Source: Myxococcales bacterium (lineage in GTDB: Bacteria; Myxococcota_A; Polyangia; Polyangiales; Ga0077539). Taken from it: 64,000 nt of DNA. The stretch covers positions 558,001-622,000 of the forward strand of contig JAEUKI010000052.1 in the NCBI GenBank assembly GCA_016793325.1, in the 5' to 3' direction. Position numbers and translations under genes: made by a program. Below, piece after piece: positions 8,931 to 17,158 of the stretch. The notes beneath the pieces were generated by a model. It was not told the origin of the DNA and searched no databases. It saw nothing but the letters and a program-made list of their open reading frames with translations. Each line of letters starts with the position of its first letter. Position 1 is the stretch's first letter.

Positions 8931-10114
8931 GGCGCGCCGCCCTGCCCTGGTCTGCGAATTTGCACGTTGCCGCCGAACTGACGCTGCAACCGGCGAAGGA
9001 GCTCTTCGGTGTCACCGCCGCCTTCGGGCTGCCGACGGCCCAACGGATCCGCCGGGTCGATCTCGTGCAAAAGAGCCTTGGCCTGCTCGACGATCGATCG
9101 CGCGCTGTTGGTCGTGTTCTCTTCGGGGCGCGCGTGTTCGATGCGCTCGATCAACCGGCGAAGGAGGTCCTTCGCGCGGTCGTTGTTGTTCTGTCGGCGG
9201 AGCACACGCGCCTGGTGGTACGAGGCGAGGTCTCTCCATCCGTCGCCTTCGATGCGGCCGAGCTCTTCGAAGCGGCGAAGCGCGCCCGGCAAATCATTGA
9301 GGGACTCGAGGCAGTACGCGAGCACTTCGATGGCGCGGCCTTCGAGGCCCGCGAGATCGCGCCCGACGACGCCTTCGAGCGTCGTCTTGGCTTCTGCGTA
9401 GCGACCGAGGTCGTAGAGCGCGATTCCGCGCTGGAGCTTCGCGATCGCTGTCGTTCCGAGGTCCGCGGGACCCTGCGTCGCGCGGTCGGCCGCGGCCAGC
9501 GCAGCGGTCGCGCGAGCGCGATAGTCCGCGTACGGCTGAATACGGCGGGGCGGCATGTTCGGCGGATCGGGCGGATCGTCTGCGTTGCGCACGGGCGCGA
9601 GCGACGCTTCTGCCGCCGCGACCACTTTCGCAGCGTCGACACCGCGCGACTCCGAGCGCTTCTGCAGACCGTACGCGAGGCCCGCGCCACCAATGACGAG
9701 GACAGCAGCCGCCGCCAACACGGTCGTGCGTCGCTCGGACAGCCAGTCGCCGACGCCCTTCACCCACGGCGGAACTTCATCGACGTTCGCCGTCGATTTG
9801 CCGGTCACCGTGCGCGGCGGAACCTTCGGACGCACCACCGCTTTGTTTCGGTCGCGCTCCTTCACTTCGCCGTCCGGCGTCGCTTGCCCGCGCTTCACTT
9901 GCTTGGCGAGCTGACGACGCTCGGCGCGATTGCGCGGCTCTTTCGTCGCGGACTCGTCGCCCTCGGCGTCGCCTTCGGCCGGCTCGCGCGCGGGCGCATC
10001 CTCGTCGCGCTCATCGGCGTCGTCCTGGTCCTCGTCGCGCTCTTCGCGATCGCGCTCGGCCTCTTCGTCCGTGCGATCCTCGCGCTGCTTGTCCTTGTCG
10101 TCGTCCGTCGCCAC
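8927..10114 (-). CDS. TPR membrane protein, YfgM-like
   Basis: Predicted 395 residues from a GTG at 10114. The frame stays open to 10276, but AGGAG lies 10 nt before this GTG and the sequence upstream is not protein-like. The N-terminal ~100 residues are extremely charged (DDDKDKQREDRTDEEAER), followed by a Lys/Arg-rich stretch, a single membrane segment (TTVLAAAAVLVIGGAGLAYG) and a periplasmic TPR part (KLQRGIALYDLGRYAEAKTTL; LGRIEGDGWRDLASYHQARV). This topology matches YfgM/ancillary-translocon TPR proteins with an added acidic cytoplasmic tail. Its TGA stop overlaps the GTG start of the propeller lipoprotein. A good promoter lies just upstream. Confidence 0.8.
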   Translation of the reverse strand: MATDDDKDKQREDRTDEEAERDREERDEDQDDADERDEDAPAREPAEGDAEGDESATKEPRNRAERRQLAKQVKRGQATPDGEVKERDRNKAVVRPKVPPRTVTGKSTANVDEVPPWVKGVGDWLSERRTTVLAAAAVLVIGGAGLAYGLQKRSESRGVDAAKVVAAAEASLAPVRNADDPPDPPNMPPRRIQPYADYRARATAALAAADRATQGPADLGTTAIAKLQRGIALYDLGRYAEAKTTLEGVVGRDLAGLEGRAIEVLAYCLESLNDLPGALRRFEELGRIEGDGWRDLASYHQARVLRRQNNNDRAKDLLRRLIERIEHARPEENTTNSARSIVEQAKALLHEIDPADPLGRRQPEGGGDTEELLRRLQRQFGGNVQIRRPGQGGAP

Positions 10115-10155
10115 CGCTGCTGTGCTCCTGCCGATTTCCCGTCGAAAGCCGCGGG

Positions 10156-10183
10156 ACTCTACACGCCGCGCGCCTACCGTCAA
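10156..10183 (-). promoter_or_regulatory. Sigma-70-like promoter of TPR/propeller operon
   Basis: Read on the minus strand: TTGACG, 16-bp spacer, TAGAGT, about 35 nt upstream of the GTG at 10114. The -35 box matches consensus at 5 of 6 positions and the -10 box at 4 of 6. It sits inside the divergent intergenic region shared with the beta-barrel gene that starts at 10239. Confidence 0.45.
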
Positions 10184-10238
10184 CCGAAGCGCGTTTCGAC
10201 GACGGCTCCGGGTGGTATACCCGCCAACATTCTGTCTG

Positions 10239-10796
10239 ATGCAAAGCCGTGATGCCCGTCGCTCGTTCGAGTTCACGCCGCGCGGTCTTGCGTTAGCGGC
10301 CGCTTGTTGCGCGGGATGGCTCGCGACGAGCGACGCGCGAGCGAGCGCGCGACAGCTTCACGGCGGTCCAGTCGCTGGGTTCGCCGGGCTCATCGGAAGC
10401 GACATCGCCCTCGGCGGTTCTGTGGGGGGACAGGTTCACTACGGAATCACCGACGCGTTTCGCTTCGGCGCGAGCCTCGACGTTCCGATCGGCGCGCGGC
10501 TCACGAGCGGACAGATCGCGAGCTGGCCAGGGATCTCCGTGGGAATCGCCTACTCGCTCGATGTTGGGACGGTGGTCCCCTGGCTCGCGCTCGAGGCTCG
10601 GGCGCACGCGGTGTTCGCGACCGCGGCCGCTCCCACGTGGCTCGTTGGCGGCGGCGCTCGGCTGGGCGTCGACTGGCTCCCGCAGCGCTATTTCGGCCTG
10701 ACGTTTCAGGGAACGTACTCAGCGTGCTTCCTCGACGGCGGGCTCGCTCACATGTTCGGCGTGAGCGTCGGCCCCCGCTGGACGCTGGATCTTTGA
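10239..10796 (+). CDS. Small outer-membrane beta-barrel-like protein
   Basis: A 185-residue secreted protein from ATG 10239. It has a signal peptide (RGLALAAACCAGWLATSDARA) followed by alternating hydrophobic/polar strands rich in Gly and aromatic residues (GGSVGGQVHYGITDAFRFGA; GISVGIAYSLDVGTVVPWLA; YFGLTFQGTYSACF), and it ends PRWTLDL. This pattern is typical of small barrels, but the protein is short and unassigned. The frame is open upstream, but the signal peptide fixes the start. Its last 78 bp overlap the 3' end of the convergent comEA gene. Confidence 0.7.
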   Translation: MQSRDARRSFEFTPRGLALAAACCAGWLATSDARASARQLHGGPVAGFAGLIGSDIALGGSVGGQVHYGITDAFRFGASLDVPIGARLTSGQIASWPGISVGIAYSLDVGTVVPWLALEARAHAVFATAAAPTWLVGGGARLGVDWLPQRYFGLTFQGTYSACFLDGGLAHMFGVSVGPRWTLDL

Positions 10797-11141
10797 GTCG
10801 AATCGCAGCCGCGGCGCGAGCCTCCGAAGGAGCGCTGGGCCGATGCCACGGACCTGATCGAGCTCGTTCAGTGAGCGAAATCGCCCGCGGTTCTCGCGAG
10901 CGTGCACGATGCGACGAGCGAGCGCTGGGCCGATTCCGGGGAGCGCCTCGAGCTCGGCCACGGTCGCGCGGTTCACGTCGATCGTCGGGGCGCTCGTCGC
11001 AGCGGGGTGAGCGTTCGACGGGCTCGGGCCGTCGGACGGAGCGCTCTCGAACGAGCTGTATTTTCGCAGGCGAAATGCCGTCGCAGCGATCAGCGCGACG
11101 AGGACGAGCGCGATCGCTTTGTGGTGGCCCGACGTCGACAT
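10719..11141 (-). CDS. comEA: ComEA-family helix-hairpin-helix protein
   Basis: A 140-residue protein with an N-terminal membrane anchor (AIALVLVALIAATAF), a short Pro/Ser linker and a double helix-hairpin-helix domain: ATVAELEALPGIGPALARRI and LNELDQVRGIGPALLRRL. This is the signature of ComEA, the DNA receptor of the natural transformation machinery, which binds double-stranded DNA in the periplasm. ComEC is not in this window. About 25 residues follow the HhH domain (PAGADAHAEHVSEPAVEEAR), and this tail is encoded within the overlap with the convergent beta-barrel gene. Confidence 0.85.
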   Translation of the reverse strand: MSTSGHHKAIALVLVALIAATAFRLRKYSSFESAPSDGPSPSNAHPAATSAPTIDVNRATVAELEALPGIGPALARRIVHARENRGRFRSLNELDQVRGIGPALLRRLAPRLRFDSKIQRPAGADAHAEHVSEPAVEEAR

Positions 11142-11185
11142 GGGCGCGCTGATCCGGCGCGCGGTCGGTCAGTTGCGCGCAGCGC

Positions 11186-11683
11186 TCAGTTGTTCGCCGG
11201 CGGGATGTGCACGAACTCGACGGCCGTCCCCGCGTCGATGTGGTGGCGCGCGGCGAAGCCCGCGTTGACCTCGAGCACGTACTGCGAAACGCCTTCGACT
11301 TGGCGCGGGTCGTCCGTCATCGGCGTGGCGTTGTGCACGACGCCGAGCACGCGACGGTCCGACTTGATGAAGATCATGTCGAGCGGCAAGAACGTGTTGC
11401 GCATCCAGAACGTCTGCTGCTCGCTCTCGGGAAAGACGAAGATCATCCCGTCGTTCGCGCCGAGCTGCGTGCGATTCATCAGGCCCTGCATGCGGCTGTC
11501 GTGCGTTCGCGCGACCTCGACGCGCACGGTCACCGCGGGATGGCCGGTTGGGCGCAGCACGACGTGGGGTCCGCTCAGCTCGGGGGTCGCGGGCCGATCG
11601 GTGGCCGGCGTGAGCTGGGGCTGCAGGGCTCGCTCGCGACACGAGAGCACCGCGAGGAGCGAGATCACCAGAATTGTTCGCAC
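11186..11683 (-). CDS. DUF192 lipoprotein
   Basis: A 165-residue protein with GTG start, lipobox AVLSC (Cys15), a short linker and a DUF192 domain: RMQGLMNRTQLGANDGMIFV, FWMRNTFLPLDMIFI and VLEVNAGFAARHHI are the conserved strands. DUF192 is a small beta fold found in exported proteins of bacteria and archaea with no established biochemical role. It is divergent from the cobA-hemD fusion. Read on its strand, a perfect TTGACA lies about 39-44 nt upstream of the start. Confidence 0.85.
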   Translation of the reverse strand: MRTILVISLLAVLSCRERALQPQLTPATDRPATPELSGPHVVLRPTGHPAVTVRVEVARTHDSRMQGLMNRTQLGANDGMIFVFPESEQQTFWMRNTFLPLDMIFIKSDRRVLGVVHNATPMTDDPRQVEGVSQYVLEVNAGFAARHHIDAGTAVEFVHIPPANN

Positions 11684-11698
11684 TTGATGCGATTGGAC

Positions 11699-11727
11699 GG
11701 GTTAGCGAACGCGGTACGCGCTGTCAA
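11699..11727 (-). promoter_or_regulatory. Possible promoter of DUF192 gene
   Basis: On the minus strand there is a perfect TTGACA, then 17 bp, then TAACCC, or GCTAAC if the spacer is 15. The -10 element is poor. Transcription would start only about 9 nt before the GTG at 11683, giving an almost leaderless message. Confidence 0.3.
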
Positions 11728-11812
11728 TTACCGGAGGAATCACGGAAGCGCGCCGGTCGAACACGTGTGGTTCGTGCTCGGGCTCGACCGCGGTAGGATC
11801 GGCGACCGTAGC

Positions 11813-13345
11813 TTGGAAGCGCTGGTCTCGTTGGTTGGCGCTGGGCCGGGTGACCCGATGCTGATCACCCTCGCCGGCGTGCGCGCACTAGCGCGAGCGG
11901 ATGTCGTGTTGTTCGACGCCCTCGTGCACCCTGCGCTGCTTTCGCACGCGCGCGCGGACGCCGAGCGCGTGTTCGTCGGAAAGCGCGCCGGACACGAAGG
12001 CATCCGTCAGGACGAGATCAACGCCCTGTTGCTCTCGTACGCGCGCAAGGGTCGCGTCGTGTGTCGACTGAAGGGCGGCGATCCGTTGCTCTTCGGGCGA
12101 GGCTCGGAAGAAGCAGAATTTCTGCGGGCGCACGGGATCGCGTACGAGGTCGTTCCGGGGGTGAGCTCGGTGCTCGGGGCGACGGCGTACGCGGGGATCC
12201 CCCTGACGCACCGCGAGTACTCGTCGTCAGTGTCTTTCATTACGAGCAGCGAACACGCGAACAAGCACGAGAGCGCGCACGACTGGTCGAAGCTCGCGAC
12301 CGCCACGCAGACGCTCGTGTTGTTCATGGGCGTGCGCCGCGTTCGAAATGAGATGCAGCGGCTCGTCGATCACGGGCGATCGCCCAGCACCCCAGCGGCG
12401 GCGATCGAGTGGGGCACCTTCGCGCGCCAGCGCGTCGTCGTCGGAACCATCGCGGACCTCGCCGATCGCTGCGAAGCCGAAGGGCTCGGGCCGCCCGCGC
12501 TCGTCGTCGTCGGCGAGGTCGTCACGCTCAGGGACGCGCTGCAGTGGTGGGATCGACAGCCCCTCGCGCGCACGAGGATCGTCGTGACGCGGCCGCGCGC
12601 GCAGCGGGCGCAGCTCGCATCGATGCTGGCAGAGCGCGCGGCAGAGCCCCTCGAGTGGGCCGCGATCGAGCCCTGCGGCGCCGACGAGCCCGCGCTGCGC
12701 GACGCCGCGAGGCGCGCGAGCGAGTTCGACGTCGTCGCGTTTTCGAGCGCCAATGGCGTGGAGTATTTCTTTCGCGCGCTCGCGGACGAAGGGCTCGATG
12801 CCCGCGCGTTCGGTCGCGCGAAGGTCGCGTGCATCGGCGCGGCGACGGCCGACGCGTTGCGGAGGTTCGGGCTGCGCGCAGACGCCGTGGCGAAAGAGGC
12901 TGTGGGCGAAGGGCTCGTCGTGGCCGTGCGCGAGCTGCTCGGCGCGAAGGTCGAGGGGGCGCGGGTGCTCGTTCCGAGGGCGGCGCGCGGGCGGGACATC
13001 GTGGTGAGAGCGCTCATCGACGCGGGCGCTTCGGTCGAGCTCGTTCGCGCGTACGACACGCGCGTCGACCGCGAGGGGCTCGCGCCGCTGCGCGAGGCGC
13101 TCGAAGAGGGCTCAGTAGACGCGATCACGTTTGCGTCGGGATCCGCGGTCGACGCGGTGTTCGACACGCTCGGGCACGACGCTGCGCAGCTCTTGTCGCC
13201 GGTCACGATCGCGACGATCGGTCCGGTCACGAGCGAAGCGGTCCGCGCGCGGGGCGGAGTCGTCACGTGCGAGGCGAAGGCCGCGAGCGATCGAGGGATC
13301 GTCGAGGCGCTCGAGGAGCACTTTCGCAGCGCGCGCGACGGCTAG
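11813..13345 (+). CDS. cobA-hemD: CobA-HemD fusion: uroporphyrinogen-III methyltransferase / synthase
   Basis: About 510 residues in two domains. Residues 1-245 are an SUMT domain: VSLVGAGPGDPML, KGGDPLLFGRG and VPGVSSVLGATAYAGIPLTH are the SAM- and substrate-binding motifs. It doubly methylates uroporphyrinogen III to precorrin-2 for siroheme or cobalamin. Residues 250-510 are a HemD domain (TRIVVTRPRAQ; FSSANGVEYFF; VTIATIGPVTSEAVRARGG), which closes hydroxymethylbilane to uroporphyrinogen III. Such fusions occur in several phyla. The start is uncertain: TTG 11813 puts the N-terminus five residues before VSLVGAG as in most homologues, while GTG codons at 11765 and 11774 are also in frame. 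Its TAG stop shares a CTAG with the TAG stop of the convergent cysteine desulfurase. Confidence 0.88.
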   Translation: MEALVSLVGAGPGDPMLITLAGVRALARADVVLFDALVHPALLSHARADAERVFVGKRAGHEGIRQDEINALLLSYARKGRVVCRLKGGDPLLFGRGSEEAEFLRAHGIAYEVVPGVSSVLGATAYAGIPLTHREYSSSVSFITSSEHANKHESAHDWSKLATATQTLVLFMGVRRVRNEMQRLVDHGRSPSTPAAAIEWGTFARQRVVVGTIADLADRCEAEGLGPPALVVVGEVVTLRDALQWWDRQPLARTRIVVTRPRAQRAQLASMLAERAAEPLEWAAIEPCGADEPALRDAARRASEFDVVAFSSANGVEYFFRALADEGLDARAFGRAKVACIGAATADALRRFGLRADAVAKEAVGEGLVVAVRELLGAKVEGARVLVPRAARGRDIVVRALIDAGASVELVRAYDTRVDREGLAPLREALEEGSVDAITFASGSAVDAVFDTLGHDAAQLLSPVTIATIGPVTSEAVRARGGVVTCEAKAASDRGIVEALEEHFRSARDG

Positions 13346-14484
13346 CGCGGCGTCCCTCGGACGCGCGGAATCACGCGCTCGAGGATGGACGCGGCTTCGT
13401 CGAGCATCGCCTCGGTGGTCGAGGGCGCCAGCGTCACGCGCAGCGCGCCCTCGAGCGCACGCTCGAGCGAAGGAAACATCGCGACGAGCGCCTTGCTCAC
13501 GCCCGCGCGGCCCGAGGAGCACGCAGGTCCCGACGAGACGCACACGCGATCGAGGTCGAGCGCCGCTACGAGCTCTTCGCCGGCGACGTCGCTCACGAGA
13601 AAGTGCGCGGCGGTCGCGGTTCGAGTGATTCCCGATGCGGTCTGGCGAACGCCGTCGATCGCGAGCACGCGCCGCTCGAAGGCGTCGCGGCGAACGGCGA
13701 GCGCGGGCATCGCGGCGAGCCTCGCGGGAATCTCGCCCGCGGCCGCGCCGAACCCGACGACTCCGAGCGTATTTTCGGTGCCCGCGCGGAGACCGCGCTC
13801 TTGTGCCCCGCCCTCGATGAGCGGCGCCGCGCGCCGATCGTGACGGATCCACGCGGCGCCGACGCCCGTCGGGCCGCCGATTTTGTGGGCCGAGATCGCT
13901 GCGGCGACCGCGCCCGTCGCGCCGAGATCGACCGGGATTTTGCCGAGCGCCTGCACTGCGTCGACCACGACGACCGCGCCGCGCTTGTGCGCGGTGTCGA
14001 TGATCGCGCGCAGGTTCGCGATGGCGCCGAGCTCGTGTTGCACCCAGCTCGCGCCGACGACCGCGGGCTGCGCCGCGCTCGCGAGGGCGCGGTCGAGGGC
14101 CGCGAGGTCGATCGAGCCAGCGGGCGACGGCGACAGCACCGCGAAGCTCGCGCCGAGCGACTTGGCAGTGTTTCGGCAGGCCGCGTCGAGCGCGGGGTGC
14201 GCTCCCGGATCGACGAAGATCGCGCGCGCGGGCATCGTGGTCGCGGTGGAGTGCACGGCGAGGTGGAGCGCCTCTGTCCCGCCGCTCGTAAACACGAGCT
14301 CGCGGGGCATCGCGCCGCACTGCGCCGCGAGCTGACTGCGCGCGGTCTCGATGAGCCCTCGCGTGGCGCGGCCTGCGCGGTGGATGCTCGAAGGATTGGC
14401 GAGCTCGCGATCGAGCGCGGCGCGCATGGCGTCCTTGGCGAGCGCGGAGAGCGGGCTCGTTCCGTGGTGGTCGAGGTAGATCAT
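13342..14484 (-). CDS. Cysteine desulfurase, NifS/IscS-like
   Basis: A 380-residue fold-type I PLP enzyme from ATG 14484. MIYLDHHGTSPL is the classic N-terminus. SAHKIGGPTGVGA holds the PLP lysine, FTSGGTEALHLAV the cofactor-phosphate region, and SSGPACSSGRAGVS the flexible loop with the catalytic cysteine. It moves sulfur from cysteine as a persulfide to acceptors for Fe-S clusters, thiolated tRNA or other cofactors. No iscU, iscR or suf genes are adjacent, so the acceptor is open. Codons upstream of this ATG are in frame but not protein-like. The receiver-kinase gene lies 14 bp upstream on the same strand. Confidence 0.9.
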   Translation of the reverse strand: MIYLDHHGTSPLSALAKDAMRAALDRELANPSSIHRAGRATRGLIETARSQLAAQCGAMPRELVFTSGGTEALHLAVHSTATTMPARAIFVDPGAHPALDAACRNTAKSLGASFAVLSPSPAGSIDLAALDRALASAAQPAVVGASWVQHELGAIANLRAIIDTAHKRGAVVVVDAVQALGKIPVDLGATGAVAAAISAHKIGGPTGVGAAWIRHDRRAAPLIEGGAQERGLRAGTENTLGVVGFGAAAGEIPARLAAMPALAVRRDAFERRVLAIDGVRQTASGITRTATAAHFLVSDVAGEELVAALDLDRVCVSSGPACSSGRAGVSKALVAMFPSLERALEGALRVTLAPSTTEAMLDEAASILERVIPRVRGTPR

Positions 14485-14498
14485 GGAGGCGGTTGGGC

Positions 14499-15719
14499 TC
14501 AGGTGTTGTCCTGGCGCTGCGGCTCGGAGGGAGGCCTCGGGGCTCGCGCGATTTGCACGCGAACGAGCAGGCCGCCGAACGCTTGTCCTGCGATCAGCTC
14601 GCGGCCGCCGAGCTCGGCGCTGACCGTTCCTCCGTGCGCTTCGACGACGCGTCGGACGATCGCGAGCCCGACGCCAGCGCCCTCGTGTTGGCGTGTGATC
14701 GAGCCGTCCACTTGAAAAAATGGGTCGAAGATCTTTCCGAGCACGTCCGCGCGAACGCCGGGGCCGCTGTCGTTGATGAGCACTTCGCAGGCCGACGCGC
14801 TCACGCGCAGCTCGATCGCGATCGCGCCGCCCGCGGGGGTGAACTTCAGCGCGTTGTCGACCACGTGAGCGATCGCGCGCCGCACGCGCTCGGGGTCGCC
14901 GTTGGCCGCCGCGGGCGCGCTCGGGATCATCGCGTACAAGCGGATGCCCTTCTGCTCGAAGACCGAGCGATAGCTGTCGAGCACGCGACGAAGGACCGAG
15001 GCGATGTCGTAGGGCGCGAACGCGAACCGCATGCGTCCGGCCTCGAGCTGGGTGACGTCGAGCAGGGCGTCGATCGTTCCCCGGAGGCGAACGAGCGCGT
15101 CGCTCATGGCGCTGAGCGCCTTTCGTTGCGCGGCGGTCACCGGTCCGAGCTCTTCGTTCGAGAGGAGGTTCATGTAGCCCACGATCGGCGTGAGCGGCGT
15201 CGCGAGCTCGTGCGTGACGTTGCGGTAGAACTCCTTGCGCAGTCGGTCGGCTTCGAGCAACCGTTGGTTCGCCTCGGAGAGCTCGTGCACCTTGGTCTCG
15301 AGGTGCTCGGCCATCCGTTGCCCGTGCGAGCGCAAGATCGCGGACGCCTCGCGGTCCGTGCGCTCGCGATGGCCTGCGAGATACTCGTTGATTTGCCGAC
15401 CGAATTGACGAACGTCGATCGGCTTCAGCAAGAACCCGTCGCACCCGACCGCGAGCGATTGCGCGCGATCGCCCTCCGCTGTGATCGCCACGATCGGAAC
15501 GCCGGGCAGTCGTCCTCGGAGCAGCGTCGCGACTTCGTAGCCATCCAGGTCGGGAATGTTGATGTCGAGCAGGATCAGGTCGGGCTTCACCTCACCCGCG
15601 AGCCGCGCTCCTTCGAGGCCCGACGATGTCTCGACGACGCGGTGACCCGCGGCTTGGAGCAGCTTTCGAACGAGCAAGAGGCTCTGCGGATCGTCCTCGA
15701 CGTGCAGGATGGTGGGCAC
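14499..15719 (-). CDS. Receiver domain-histidine kinase hybrid
   Basis: A 406-residue cytosolic protein with the receiver domain first. Residues 1-120 are a receiver with phospho-acceptor Asp52 (LILLDINIPDLDGYE) and Lys99 (FLLKPID). A coiled-coil linker follows, then HisKA with His170 in VTHELATPL, where Ala replaces the usual Arg of HELRTPL. The ATPase domain has HVVDNALKFTP (N box), DSGPGV (G1) and GAGVGLAIVRR (G2). There is no membrane segment, so input is probably through the receiver. The start is GTG. The kinase may work in a phosphorelay with partners elsewhere. Confidence 0.9.
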   Translation of the reverse strand: MPTILHVEDDPQSLLLVRKLLQAAGHRVVETSSGLEGARLAGEVKPDLILLDINIPDLDGYEVATLLRGRLPGVPIVAITAEGDRAQSLAVGCDGFLLKPIDVRQFGRQINEYLAGHRERTDREASAILRSHGQRMAEHLETKVHELSEANQRLLEADRLRKEFYRNVTHELATPLTPIVGYMNLLSNEELGPVTAAQRKALSAMSDALVRLRGTIDALLDVTQLEAGRMRFAFAPYDIASVLRRVLDSYRSVFEQKGIRLYAMIPSAPAAANGDPERVRRAIAHVVDNALKFTPAGGAIAIELRVSASACEVLINDSGPGVRADVLGKIFDPFFQVDGSITRQHEGAGVGLAIVRRVVEAHGGTVSAELGGRELIAGQAFGGLLVRVQIARAPRPPSEPQRQDNT

Positions 15720-15837
15720 CCTGGAAAGTTGCCAGAACGTGACGCCGCGCGAAAGGCACGAGTTTCGTTCGGTGAAGACAAGTTGGTCGTAGCGCCGCCG
15801 CGCGCTCGGCGTACGATGGAGGTCGCGACGGCGTGCG

Positions 15838-17088
15838 ATGGCGACGGACGTAGTGCGAAGGCTCGTATACGAGGGACTGCTCAGCGAGGATCAAGCCTCG
15901 GCTGCGGTCGCGCGTCGCGCGATGTACGGAGAGCCCGCGCCCGTGGCGCTCGCGGCGATCGGCGCGGCGTCGCCATCGACGTTGACCGCGTTGTTCGAGC
16001 GGCTCGGGTACATGCCCGCGGCGCGATTGCGCCCGTCGAATCACGCGCGGGCGCTCCCGCGGGGCATGCTCCGGACGCTGTGGGTTGTTCCCATTGGAGA
16101 GAGTCCCGAGGGGGTCGTGGTGGCGATGGTGGATCCCACCGACGCGCACGCGCTCCGGGAGCTTCGGTTTCAGCTTCGACGACCGATCGACCCGCGCGTT
16201 GCCGAGATGGACGCGCTGCGATCGGTGCTGTTCGAGATCGATCCGCCGGGTGAAGGCAAGGTCAACACGCGCCCTGCGCCTGGCGGCGCGCCAGCGCCAA
16301 ACGACAACGGGCAATGGAGCGCGGGCTCTGTCGATGTGTTCGAGCGCGAGGTCGTCGGAATCGTGAAGCCGCGCGAGCGCGCGGTGACGCCCCCGTACGG
16401 TCAACCCGTCGTTCAACCGGGGACGAGCTCGTGGGGCCGCGGTCGAAGCGACGTCGTGAAGATCGAGGACGCGGCGATCACGCTCGGCGCGACGCGGGCG
16501 CGCTCGATGACGCCGACGACGCCGAGCCGAGGCGTCGACAAGGCGATTCCGATCCGTCGAAAGTCGTCGAAATCGAAGGCTGCGCTCGAGCTGCCGCGGG
16601 AGGCGCTGCACCCGCTCGCCGAGCTCAAGCACGCAGAGGACCGCGACGCGATCGCGCGCGTGTGCGTCAAGGCGCTCTCGCTCGTCGGAGAGCGAGCGGT
16701 GTTCTTCGTCGTGAAGAAGGGCGTCGTGCAAGGGTGGGACGGCGCGTGCGTCAACGCGTCGCTCGCGGGGCTGTCGAAAGAAGCGCTGCAAAATCTCTGG
16801 ATTCCGATCACGTCGCGGTCGGTCTTTCGCGCGAGCACCGAAGGCGGGGGCCGGTACGTGGGGCCGATGACGGACTCGAGCGCAGACTCGATCATCGCTG
16901 CGGCCATCGGCGGTCGTCCCACGCAGGTCGTCGTGGCCTCGATCGAAGTGCGCGCGCGCGTGGTGGCGTTCTTGTACGTGGACAACCCCGAGGACGTCGA
17001 CGCAGCGCAAGCGCGGGTCGGCGAACTTTGCGCGGCCGCGGCCGCGGCGTTCGAGCGCCTGTTGCTCACATCGCGCGGCGACCGCTGA
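15838..17088 (+). CDS. GspE/PilB N-domain protein with C-terminal GAF-like domain
   Basis: A 416-residue protein. Residues 1-130 resemble the N-terminal domain of type II secretion/type IV pilus ATPases (VRRLVYEGLLSEDQASAAVA; VAMVDPTDAHALRELRF), but the AAA ATPase that normally follows, with its Walker motifs, is absent. A Pro/Arg-rich linker covers about 140-250. The C-terminal ~160 residues look like a GAF-type sensor (ARVCVKALSLVGERAVFFVV; VVASIEVRARVVAFLYVDNP). GspE-N/MshEN domains can bind cyclic di-GMP, and GAF domains bind small molecules or proteins. A signalling or motility role is inference. The mutase gene follows 70 bp downstream. Confidence 0.7.
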   Translation: MATDVVRRLVYEGLLSEDQASAAVARRAMYGEPAPVALAAIGAASPSTLTALFERLGYMPAARLRPSNHARALPRGMLRTLWVVPIGESPEGVVVAMVDPTDAHALRELRFQLRRPIDPRVAEMDALRSVLFEIDPPGEGKVNTRPAPGGAPAPNDNGQWSAGSVDVFEREVVGIVKPRERAVTPPYGQPVVQPGTSSWGRGRSDVVKIEDAAITLGATRARSMTPTTPSRGVDKAIPIRRKSSKSKAALELPREALHPLAELKHAEDRDAIARVCVKALSLVGERAVFFVVKKGVVQGWDGACVNASLAGLSKEALQNLWIPITSRSVFRASTEGGGRYVGPMTDSSADSIIAAAIGGRPTQVVVASIEVRARVVAFLYVDNPEDVDAAQARVGELCAAAAAAFERLLLTSRGDR

Positions 17089-17158
17089 TCGCTGCGCGAA
17101 GGTGCTGACGCTCGAGCGCGAGCGGCGGTACAACGCTGCGCAGAAGGCAGACGTTGCG

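Noticed and set aside
7209..8981. 590-codon open frame on the plus strand antisense to the PQQ-propeller gene
   Set aside because: High GC keeps antisense frames open. Its composition is Arg/Pro/Ala-rich with no domain, while the minus-strand frame has a lipobox and propeller blades.
12409..14715. 768-codon plus-strand frame across cobA-hemD and the cysteine desulfurase
   Set aside because: Very Arg-rich shadow translation with no motif. The two real genes explain the region.
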